DNA of 64,000 bases from assembly GCA_002928515.1 (NCBI GenBank), contig PERI01000002.1, forward strand, positions 1 through 64,000, read 5' to 3'. This stretch comes from Hyphomicrobium sp. Lineage in GTDB: Bacteria; Pseudomonadota; Alphaproteobacteria; Rhizobiales; Hyphomicrobiaceae. Under the pieces are notes generated by a model. It saw nothing but the letters and a program-made list of their open reading frames with translations. It was not told the DNA's origin and searched no databases. The position numbers and the translations under genes were made by a program. Positions 1 to 6,642 of the stretch are shown here, piece after piece (the stretch's first letter is position 1; each line of letters starts with the position of its first letter).

Positions 1-417
1 ATCTGGAGAGGTGTGTGGGGCATCGATGGTCAATATGACTTTGTCAGAGCCAAATTCGATGGTGGCGATAATATTCCGCGTATTCCACCGCACCGGCTCG
101 GCGGAGGAATCTTTTATCGCGACGCCAACCTATTCCTACGGACTGGCATCTTGCACGCTTTTGAACAAGACGAAGTTGCACCCGAAGAAGCGGATGATTT
201 CGGATCGACACCGGGCTACACCCTTGTAGATGTCGAAGCGAGCTACACCTGGGCTCTCGATGAAAATTCTAATCTTGGTAAGAGTTTTACACTCGGACTT
301 AAGGGTGAAAATCTCGCCGATAAAGAGGTTCTAAATCATACTTCATTCAAGCGGCGAGAGGATGTTTTGCTGCCGGGTGCTTCTGTCAGATTGTTTGGAT
401 CGATAAAGCTCAACTGA
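1..417 (+). CDS. TonB-dependent receptor, C-terminal end (partial)
   Basis: This is the last 138 residues of an outer-membrane TonB-dependent receptor. The reading frame is open from base 1, so the start and plug domain lie outside the window. It shows alternating beta-strand barrel sequence, a NIPRIPPHRLGGG strand typical of ZnuD-like and related receptors, and the closing pattern GLKGENLADKEVLNHTSF followed by a short last strand ending in IKLN. Receptors that end like this are often zinc or other metal receptors, but the substrate cannot be fixed from the tail. No iron or zinc uptake gene follows; the next gene belongs to the sulfide operon. Family call is sure, substrate is a guess. Confidence 0.85.
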   Translation: MWRGVWGIDGQYDFVRAKFDGGDNIPRIPPHRLGGGIFYRDANLFLRTGILHAFEQDEVAPEEADDFGSTPGYTLVDVEASYTWALDENSNLGKSFTLGLKGENLADKEVLNHTSFKRREDVLLPGASVRLFGSIKLN

Positions 418-897
418 GCATGACTTCGATGATTGTTATGTGCTTTTTCCGAACTGTCAGCTTTATCCGGAATTGCTCTTCTTTGCATTGCCAGCGACTT
501 GCAGTTTTGGGATCGAGGGCTAAAATCTAAGGTATAAGTTTTTAGACCTGATTTCTGGTTCGTATGCTGCGTGGCTTCCGCAACGAAGGCCTATTTTATC
601 ATTCCAAATCAATGGATTATTTTTGGTTTAAATCGGACCTTGCAAGCATATGTATTTTCACGCGCTATCTGCACGCGGAAATAATTACTTCCAAATTTTG
701 GACGGGCTTTCCGGGTTTCCAATATTATCGCATTTGTGAAGAGGTGACGATTGGCCATGAATTATCTCGATGGATTCTCTCATGTCGCAGAAACTCAATT
801 TCTAGCGACACAGATTTCTTAACATCGATATGCTTTTCGTCACTAACTCTACTTCAGTATCTGGAATTGAGTAACAACAGAATAAGGGGGACGTGCA
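418..897. other. intergenic region before the crp/fnr-type gene
   Basis: About 480 bases with no convincing gene. A frame that is open from 564 to 971 overlaps the regulator and encodes low-complexity Cys/Phe/Ser-rich sequence with no good ribosome site, so I do not call it. The stretch is AT-richer than the genes around it, carries copy A of a direct repeat (561-603), and should hold the promoter of the regulator at 898. I see no operator here matching the palindrome found at 1570-1588. Confidence 0.6.
561..603. repeat. imperfect direct repeat, copy A
   Basis: A 43-base stretch that recurs at 6275-6317 in the same orientation with 35 of 43 positions identical by my hand alignment. The best conserved core is TCCGCAA-S-GAAGGCCTATTTT. 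The two copies bracket the whole sulfide operon and its regulator. This could be a remnant of integration, a small dispersed element, or chance similarity of AT-rich flanks around a conserved core; no integrase or transposase lies nearby. Confidence 0.55.
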
Positions 898-1560
898 TTG
901 CACGCCGATTGGACCACACACTTCCCAGGTTTGCGGAAACTCGAGCCTGCCATTGCCGGTCCACTTGTTGAGAACAGCAAGCTCGTCAAACTTGCGGCTG
1001 GTACGCGGATATTCGGACCCGGCCAATCTCCCGAAGCGTACCTCTTACTGCTCGATGGAACCGTTCGGGTGCAGCAAGTCTCAGAGACAGGGCGCGAGAT
1101 CGTCTTGTACCGAGTGTCAGCGGGTGAAAGCTGTGCACTAACGACAGCATGTCTTATGGGATATGAAGAATACCAAGCTGAAGGCATCGCCGAAACGGAT
1201 GTTCAAGCCGTTGCCATTCCTCGCAAGACGTTCGATAACCTGATTGCGCAATCGGCTGAGTTTCGACGGTTCGTATTTACCGCCTTCAGCATGCGCGTGA
1301 CGAATTTGTTTAAGATCATTGACGAAGTCGCGTTCTCACGCGTCGATATTCGATTAGCGCAAAAACTTTTGGAACTGGCGGACAATGAGGACCGCGTCTC
1401 ACTGACACATCAGCAATTGGCCTCCGAACTTGGCACCGCGCGCGAAGTTATCAGTCGACAACTTCATGAATTCCAAAGGCGAAATTGGATTTCAACAACC
1501 CGTGGCGAAATTACTTTGCTGTCTCGGCAAGACTTACAGAAGCTCGCTGGCGCACCCTAA
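898..1560 (+). CDS. Crp/Fnr-family transcriptional regulator of the sulfide operon
   Basis: A 220-residue Crp/Fnr regulator: a cupin-like sensory domain (about 20-130), a dimer helix, and a winged helix-turn-helix at about 165-190 containing LTHQQLASELGTAREVISRQL. It lacks the four-Cys iron-sulfur set of Fnr and the cAMP pocket arginine pattern is not evident. It does have two close cysteines, C79 and C85, in GESCALTTACLMG, a pattern shared by a large uncharacterised Crp/Fnr subgroup. The start is TTG at 898, chosen because AAGGGGG lies 8 bases upstream and the protein aligns from there. It precedes the sulfide genes on the same strand, separated by a perfect palindrome. A thiol/persulfide-sensing role through C79/C85 is inference. 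Confidence 0.9.
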   Translation: MHADWTTHFPGLRKLEPAIAGPLVENSKLVKLAAGTRIFGPGQSPEAYLLLLDGTVRVQQVSETGREIVLYRVSAGESCALTTACLMGYEEYQAEGIAETDVQAVAIPRKTFDNLIAQSAEFRRFVFTAFSMRVTNLFKIIDEVAFSRVDIRLAQKLLELADNEDRVSLTHQQLASELGTAREVISRQLHEFQRRNWISTTRGEITLLSRQDLQKLAGAP

Positions 1561-1569
1561 CGCCTGGGC

Positions 1570-1588
1570 TATGTGACTAGGTCACATA
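1570..1588. promoter_or_regulatory. palindromic operator in front of the sulfide operon
   Basis: A perfect inverted repeat: TATGTGAC, three bases TAG, then GTCACATA. It resembles a Crp-type site (TGTGA...TCACA) but with a 5-base rather than 6-base centre. It sits between the regulator stop (1560) and the first sulfide gene (1638). A possible -10 (TTATGC, 1607-1612) would put the transcription start near 1619 and the operator centre near -40, the position used by Crp/Fnr class II activators. The site is seen directly; its use by the gene at 898 is inferred. Confidence 0.75.
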
Positions 1589-1637
1589 CACAAAGATCGC
1601 GCAGGCTTATGCAATCTCCCATCACCGGAGATTTGCT

Positions 1638-1835
1638 ATGACTTGTAATATCGGAACCATCGATCGAACGCTTAGGATTATTGTCGGTCTAGGGTTACTC
1701 AGCCTCATCTATGTCGGCCCGCAATCACTTTGGGGCCTTATTGGCTTGGTGCCGCTGTTAACGGGCATTGCCAAATTCTGCCCCGCTTACCGCGCAGCAG
1801 GGCTGAGTACTTGTTCGTCGCGCGACCAATCATGA
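1638..1835 (+). CDS. DUF2892 inner-membrane protein
   Basis: A 65-residue protein of the DUF2892 (YgaP membrane part) family, starting MTCNIGTIDRTLRIIVGLGL, the usual opening of this family. It has two hydrophobic segments (about 12-28 and 31-48). The family carries a conserved Cys near the N-terminus (C3) and another in the FCP motif (C48). In other bacteria the domain is fused to rhodanese in YgaP or encoded alone in sulfide operons, so a role in membrane handling of sulfane sulfur is likely but unproven. The ribosome site CCGGAG lies 7 bases before ATG. It is the first gene after the palindromic operator. Confidence 0.85.
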   Translation: MTCNIGTIDRTLRIIVGLGLLSLIYVGPQSLWGLIGLVPLLTGIAKFCPAYRAAGLSTCSSRDQS

Positions 1836-1938
1836 CTGCAGACCAGAGCACTTCTTTGATTGAGCGCTGCTTGTATCGTGGCGACTTGGATTGCGCCACG
1901 CATCTGGCATCAATGTTGTTATTTTGGAAGCTCCGCAA

Positions 1939-2373
1939 ATGATAGCCACAGAATTCACACCTTACGCCTCGATAGTCGGTGGCATATTGATTGGCTGCTC
2001 AGCAGTTCTGTTAATGGCATTCACCGGACGCATCGCAGGCGTCAGTGGTTTTATCTCGCGACTGCTACCGCCCTACACTGATAATCTGATTTTCGTCCGT
2101 CTCACATTTGTGGCTGGTCTCCTCGCGGCAGTGCCGCTCTACACGTTTGTTACCGGTTCAGCCGTGGCGCACACAGTGACGGAAATAACTGAGCTACTCA
2201 TTGCTGGTGGTCTTCTTGTTGGATTCGGCAGCGTCACAGGCAGCGGATGCACGAGCGGGCATGGCGTTTGCGGATTAGCCCGGCTATCGCTGCGATCGCT
2301 CGCTGCGACGGCAACATTCATGACGACCGCTATCGCGACCGTTTTCACGGTTCGCCATATCTTGGGAGTTTAG
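1939..2373 (+). CDS. YeeE/YedE sulfur transport family protein, first half
   Basis: A 144-residue membrane protein with four or five hydrophobic segments and the family motif GSGCTSGHGVCGLARLS at about 105-120, whose cysteines relay thiosulfate or related sulfur species in studied YeeE proteins. It is half the size of full-length YeeE and is followed by a second half-size protein, so the pair probably forms one transporter (PmpA/PmpB type). I chose ATG 1939 because GGAAG lies 9 bases upstream; a TTG at 1891 would add 16 residues with no membrane or family sequence. The exact substrate is not known from sequence. Confidence 0.88.
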   Translation: MIATEFTPYASIVGGILIGCSAVLLMAFTGRIAGVSGFISRLLPPYTDNLIFVRLTFVAGLLAAVPLYTFVTGSAVAHTVTEITELLIAGGLLVGFGSVTGSGCTSGHGVCGLARLSLRSLAATATFMTTAIATVFTVRHILGV

Positions 2374-2374
2374 A

Positions 2375-2833
2375 ATGCAGATAGCTCTGACATTTATTGC
2401 TAGTTTACTATTCGGCATCGGTCTTATCGTGTCGGGACTCGCAAACCCTGCGAAAGTTCAAAACTTTCTCGATGTAGCAGGCTTATGGGATCCAAGTTTG
2501 GCTTTCACGATGGCTTTTGCAGTCATCACGACAGCGCTCGGCTATGCTTTGGTTTTTAAAAGGTCGAAGCCGATACTCGGCGAGGCTTTTTATCTCCCAA
2601 CAGCCAATAAAATTGACGCTAAATTGCTTATTGGCGCTTCGCTCTTCGGAATAGGCTGGGGTCTTGTCGGATACTGTCCTGGCCCAGCCATCGTCGCGAT
2701 GTCGCTTGAAGCCACTCAGACTATGATCTTTTTAGCTGCCATGTTGACGGGAATGTTCGCAGCGCGCGTGCTTCAGTTATTATTTGTGCCGCGGCCGATA
2801 ACGCAGCCCTCGCCCTCAGTCAAAAATGTATAG
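2375..2833 (+). CDS. YeeE/YedE family protein (DUF6691), second half
   Basis: A 152-residue membrane protein with about four helices and the family motif GIGWGLVGYCPGPAI near residues 93-108, carrying one conserved Cys. It begins one base after the stop of the first YeeE half, with GGGAG upstream inside that gene, so the two are translated together. The two-gene arrangement is common next to persulfide dioxygenases in alpha- and gammaproteobacteria and is thought to move sulfur-containing ions across the inner membrane. Substrate and direction are inferred only. Confidence 0.88.
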   Translation: MQIALTFIASLLFGIGLIVSGLANPAKVQNFLDVAGLWDPSLAFTMAFAVITTALGYALVFKRSKPILGEAFYLPTANKIDAKLLIGASLFGIGWGLVGYCPGPAIVAMSLEATQTMIFLAAMLTGMFAARVLQLLFVPRPITQPSPSVKNV

Positions 2834-2842
2834 GAGAGAACA

Positions 2843-3736
2843 ATGAGCGCGATACTCCAAACCGTCGATATGACGATCAAGCCTGAGATCAAAGGCTTTT
2901 TCGATGAAGAAACGAACACCGTCAGTTATGTCGTCAAAGATCCTGCGTCCAAGTCTTGCGCAATCATCGATAGCGTTATGGATATCGACTATGCCGCTGG
3001 CCGTATTAGTTACCAGTCAGCCGATGACATCATCCGGTATGTTCTGGACCAAGGCTTGACCGTCGAGTGGTTAATCGAAACACACGCCCACGCCGACCAT
3101 CTCTCCGCTGCGCCGTATATTCAGGGCAAGCTCGGCGGCAAGCTGGGCATTGGTGAAAATATCAGAATTGTACAAGAGGTCTTCGGCAAAATCTTCAACG
3201 AGGGTACGGAATTCCAGCGCAACGGCAGCCAGTTCGATCGGCTGTTCAAAGATGGCGATACTTACACTATCGGCGGTATGACAGCGTTTGCGATGCTGAC
3301 ACCGGGTCACACGCCAGCCTGCATGACGCACGTCATCGGCAATGCGGCTTTCGTTGGCGACACGCTCTTCATGCCTGATGGAGGAACCGCGCGTGCAGAC
3401 TTTCCAGGCGGCGATGCGAAAGTACTTTTTCACTCGATCAAACGCGTTCTCGAACTTCCCAATGAAATGCGTTTGTTCATGTGCCACGACTACGCGCCTG
3501 GTGGCCGCGAAATCAAATGGGAGACGTCTGTTGCCGAGCAGAAGGCGACGAACATTCATGTGCACGAAGCCGTAACGGAAGACGAGTTTGTGAAGATGCG
3601 CAATGAGCGTGATGCAACTCTTGGCCTACCGAAACTGATTATCCCCTCAATACAGGTAAACATTCGCGGCGGTCAGTTGCCTGAGCCTGACGAGAGCGGC
3701 AAGCGCTACTTGAAAGTGCCCGTCAACGAATTGTGA
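2843..3736 (+). CDS. persulfide dioxygenase, metallo-beta-lactamase fold (Blh/ETHE1 type)
   Basis: A 297-residue cytoplasmic enzyme expected to oxidise glutathione persulfide to sulfite and GSH with a mononuclear iron. The metal motif HAHADH is at 81-86, followed by H156 in TPGHTP, D173 in VGDTLF and H215 in CHDY, the usual ligand set. It is longer than human ETHE1 and matches the bacterial Blh subgroup, which pairs with a DUF442 protein. A strong AGGAGAG site lies before ATG. It is placed just upstream of the DUF442-SQR fusion, so sulfide oxidised by SQR to persulfide would be passed to this enzyme. Confidence 0.93.
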   Translation: MSAILQTVDMTIKPEIKGFFDEETNTVSYVVKDPASKSCAIIDSVMDIDYAAGRISYQSADDIIRYVLDQGLTVEWLIETHAHADHLSAAPYIQGKLGGKLGIGENIRIVQEVFGKIFNEGTEFQRNGSQFDRLFKDGDTYTIGGMTAFAMLTPGHTPACMTHVIGNAAFVGDTLFMPDGGTARADFPGGDAKVLFHSIKRVLELPNEMRLFMCHDYAPGGREIKWETSVAEQKATNIHVHEAVTEDEFVKMRNERDATLGLPKLIIPSIQVNIRGGQLPEPDESGKRYLKVPVNEL

Positions 3737-3757
3737 TCGCTTTCGTTAGGACTTCAG

Positions 3758-5419
3758 ATGATCAGAAAATTGACTGACGAATTATCGATATCACCGCAAA
3801 TCGCGGCGACAGATGTCGCAGACATAGCCGCGCGCGGGTTCCGATCGATAATGTCCAATCGACCTGACGGCGAAGGCGCCGATCAGCCCTCGTTCGCAGG
3901 AATCGAAATGAAGGCGCGAGAGCTTGGTCTTGCGACAGCTTATGTGCCTGTCAGTACGGGAAAGATCACTGACAGCGACGTTGCAGCATTCAACAGCGCT
4001 CTCACCGAACTTCCGAAGCCCGTTCTGGCGTATTGTAGATCTGGTACGCGATGCGCATCGCTTTGGAGCCTAACGGAAGCTAGCAAACGGCCACTTGCAG
4101 ATATTTTGGATCGGACGCAATGCGTGGGTCACGATATGGCTGGTGTAGCTAGCCAGATCGAGAGCCGTGCGGAAGCCAGCAATGCGTCTATCGCCAAGCA
4201 TGATATTGTGATCGTCGGTGGAGGGGCAGCAGGTGCCGCAGTGGCTGCAAGCCTACTTGCCCGCAAAAGAGATCTCGATATCGCTATCGTCGATCCGGCC
4301 GAGACACATTACTATCAGCCCGGTTGGACATTGGTTGGTGCAGGTGTGTTCACCGCCAAACAAACATCCAAACCGATGGCATCGATCCTACCGCGTCGCG
4401 TCACCTGGATCAGAGCTGCAGTTGTTGGTTTCGAACCTGACAAAAATTCGGTGATCATCGAAGGATGCCGCAGCATTGCGTACAATCATCTCATTGTCTG
4501 CCCCGGCATCAAGCTCCATTGGGGCGGCATCGAAGGTCTATCTGAAACGCTTGGTAAAAACGGCGTCACATCAAACTACCGTTACGACCTTGCGCCTTAC
4601 ACATGGAAACTTGTGCAAGAGCTGAAGTCAGGACGGGCACTTTTCACTCAGCCTCCGATGCCTATCAAATGCGCCGGTGCTCCGCAAAAGGCGATGTATC
4701 TTTCGGCGGATCATTGGCTGCGTGCTGGCTGTCTCAAAGACATCGACGTTTCTTTTTTTAATTCTGGTCCGGTTCTGTTTGGCGTCGCCGACTATGTTCC
4801 CGCGCTCATGGACTATGTGAATCGCTACGATGCGACTTTGAACTTCAGTCACACGCTGACAGCCATTGATGGGCCAGCCAAAATGGCTCGATTCATGCGC
4901 ACCGCGCCGGATGGATCTCAAACAAGTGTCGAAACGTCATTCGATATGATTCACGTCTGCCCGCCGCAGACTGCGCCAGATTTCGTTCGCGCGAGTGCTC
5001 TTGCCGATGCCGCGGGATGGATCGACGTCGATCCCGCAACATTGCGCCACAAGACATATCGCAACATCTTTGGGCTCGGCGACGTCACTAATACGCCGAA
5101 CGCGAAGACGGCCGCTGCAGCACGCAAGCAAGCCCCTGTCGTCACCGAAAATCTGCTATTTGATAAAGGCCTGCGCCGCACCGAGTGTGCCTATGACGGC
5201 TATGGCTCCTGCCCGTTGACGGTTGAGCGCGGAAAGGTCGTGCTTGCTGAATTTAGTTACGGCGGCAAAGTTTGCTCTTCGTTTCCCGATTACGTGATCG
5301 ATGGCACGAAGCCGTCACGTCTCGCTTGGACGATGAAGGAGCGCGTCTTGCCACCGGTCTATTGGCAAGCAATGTTAAAGGGCCGCGAGTGGATGGCGCG
5401 GCCAAAAGGCATAGAATAA
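3758..5419 (+). CDS. DUF442 (phosphatase-like sulfurtransferase) fused to sulfide:quinone oxidoreductase
   Basis: A 553-residue two-domain protein. Residues 1-110 are a DUF442/TIGR01244 domain with an active loop CRSGTR starting at C93. Residues 148-553 are a type II SQR: FAD-binding GGGAAG at 154-159, the redox cysteine C305 in PIKCAGAPQK, and its partner C485 in GSCPLT, matching the cysteine pair of human SQOR. The reaction is oxidation of sulfide by quinone at the membrane, with sulfane sulfur passed to a thiol acceptor; the DUF442 domain probably handles that acceptor step. Its stop overlaps the start of the exporter gene (TAATG). The fusion is known in other proteobacteria. Confidence 0.93.
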   Translation: MIRKLTDELSISPQIAATDVADIAARGFRSIMSNRPDGEGADQPSFAGIEMKARELGLATAYVPVSTGKITDSDVAAFNSALTELPKPVLAYCRSGTRCASLWSLTEASKRPLADILDRTQCVGHDMAGVASQIESRAEASNASIAKHDIVIVGGGAAGAAVAASLLARKRDLDIAIVDPAETHYYQPGWTLVGAGVFTAKQTSKPMASILPRRVTWIRAAVVGFEPDKNSVIIEGCRSIAYNHLIVCPGIKLHWGGIEGLSETLGKNGVTSNYRYDLAPYTWKLVQELKSGRALFTQPPMPIKCAGAPQKAMYLSADHWLRAGCLKDIDVSFFNSGPVLFGVADYVPALMDYVNRYDATLNFSHTLTAIDGPAKMARFMRTAPDGSQTSVETSFDMIHVCPPQTAPDFVRASALADAAGWIDVDPATLRHKTYRNIFGLGDVTNTPNAKTAAAARKQAPVVTENLLFDKGLRRTECAYDGYGSCPLTVERGKVVLAEFSYGGKVCSSFPDYVIDGTKPSRLAWTMKERVLPPVYWQAMLKGREWMARPKGIE

Positions 5420-6213
5420 TGTTGGGCCAAGCATTATCACAGGACCTTCTAGCGACATTATCTGGCTCACTGGTCGGCTTTGTGTTGGGCCTGATCGGAG
5501 GCGGGGGATCTATTCTGGCCGTGCCACTTTTGGTTTACGTCGTCGGCGTGGCGTCGCCGCATGTGGCTATTGGTACGAGCGCAATCGCCGTCGCTTTAAG
5601 CGCGCTTGCAAACCTTTGGGGCCATGCGCGCCAAGGCCATGTCAAATGGCGCTGCGCGTTGGTGTTTGCCGCAGCTGGCATTGTGGGAGCGGCACTCGGC
5701 TCATCATTCGGCAAGCAATTCGACGGCGAAAAGCTTCTCACTTTATTTGGCGTTCTCATGATTGTCATCGCAGCGGCCATGTTCTTTAAGAAGGCCAGCG
5801 AAGGTGACGTCGGCGTTCGACTGGATTGGTTGTCAGCGCCTCAGCTGATGCCTCTGCTTCTTATGTACGGAGTAGGTGTTGGAGCGCTGTCAGGCTTCTT
5901 TGGTATTGGAGGAGGATTTCTCGTCGTTCCCGGCTTGATAGCCGCCACCAATATGCCGCTCATCTTTGCGATAGGGTCATCTCTGGTCTCGGTAGCGGCA
6001 TTCGGCTTTACGACGGCAGGTAACTACGCGCTTTCAGGTCTGATCGACTGGCCATTAGTCGGTTTCTTCATCATCGGTGGCGTAGTCGGCGGGCTACTCG
6101 GTCGTCGCGTGGCAGAAGCTATGTCGGGACGAAAACAACTTCTTGCGCAGGTTTTTGCAGCCATAGTCGCAACTGTCGGTGTTTACGTCGTGTGGCGCGG
6201 CTTAGGCGATTGA
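5419..6213 (+). CDS. TauE/SafE (TSUP) family sulfite exporter
   Basis: A 264-residue inner-membrane protein with about eight hydrophobic segments and the two glycine-rich repeats of the family, GLIGGGGSILAVPLL (about 24-38) and GFFGIGGGFLVVPGL (about 164-178). In sulfide operons this family exports the sulfite made by persulfide dioxygenase. The start at 5419 overlaps the SQR stop as TAATG, which supports translational coupling; an in-frame opening further upstream (5272) lies inside the SQR gene and is not the start. It is the last gene of the operon. Sulfite as substrate is inferred from context. Confidence 0.9.
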   Translation: MLGQALSQDLLATLSGSLVGFVLGLIGGGGSILAVPLLVYVVGVASPHVAIGTSAIAVALSALANLWGHARQGHVKWRCALVFAAAGIVGAALGSSFGKQFDGEKLLTLFGVLMIVIAAAMFFKKASEGDVGVRLDWLSAPQLMPLLLMYGVGVGALSGFFGIGGGFLVVPGLIAATNMPLIFAIGSSLVSVAAFGFTTAGNYALSGLIDWPLVGFFIIGGVVGGLLGRRVAEAMSGRKQLLAQVFAAIVATVGVYVVWRGLGD

Positions 6214-6642
6214 CGTTCGTCCCATTTATCGTTTTTATTTATCAATTATAATAACATACGCCGGAGTACTGCATCGTATGTAGCGTGTGCTCCGCAAGGA
6301 AGGCCTATTTTTTTATTATTTTCAATTTTTTATAGCTTGTACAAGAGGAGCCCGAAGCCAAATAAAATGTTGGGTTCGCAGGACACTACGAAAATTTGCC
6401 TCTCTCGTTACATTGTCCATAAATCATTTATAATCTGAAACGCCAAGAAAATGCCCCTGCTACCCTATGCTTGTAGCAGACTTACGTAGTCTACTACACA
6501 GCTTCCTGCGTTGGTAGTATTGGGTTGGTCTGCTCTTCGATATACTTGGTCTTAAGCATCGCTGTCTCCTCTCTAGAGGTTGTATACTCTACCCAAATCT
6601 GGAGGGAATCTAGGGTCTCAGAGCACAGGACAACTGGAGACA
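6214..6642. other. AT-rich intergenic region between sulfide and trehalose loci
   Basis: About 430 bases without a supportable gene, clearly AT-richer than its surroundings. It holds copy B of the direct repeat (6275-6317) and an imperfect hairpin at 6472-6498 with arms TGTAGCAGAC and GTCTACTACA and a 7-base loop. The hairpin lacks a T-run on either side, so it is not a clear terminator. The genes on both sides end here (convergent). Confidence 0.55.
6275..6317. repeat. imperfect direct repeat, copy B
   Basis: Partner of the repeat at 561-603, same orientation, 35 of 43 bases identical by hand alignment. It lies 62 bases after the exporter stop, so the pair encloses the regulator and all six sulfide genes. 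Confidence 0.55.

Noticed and set aside
564-971. 135-codon open frame upstream of and overlapping the Crp/Fnr gene
   Set aside because: No ribosome site, odd composition, crosses the start of a clear gene in another frame and includes the repeat copy.
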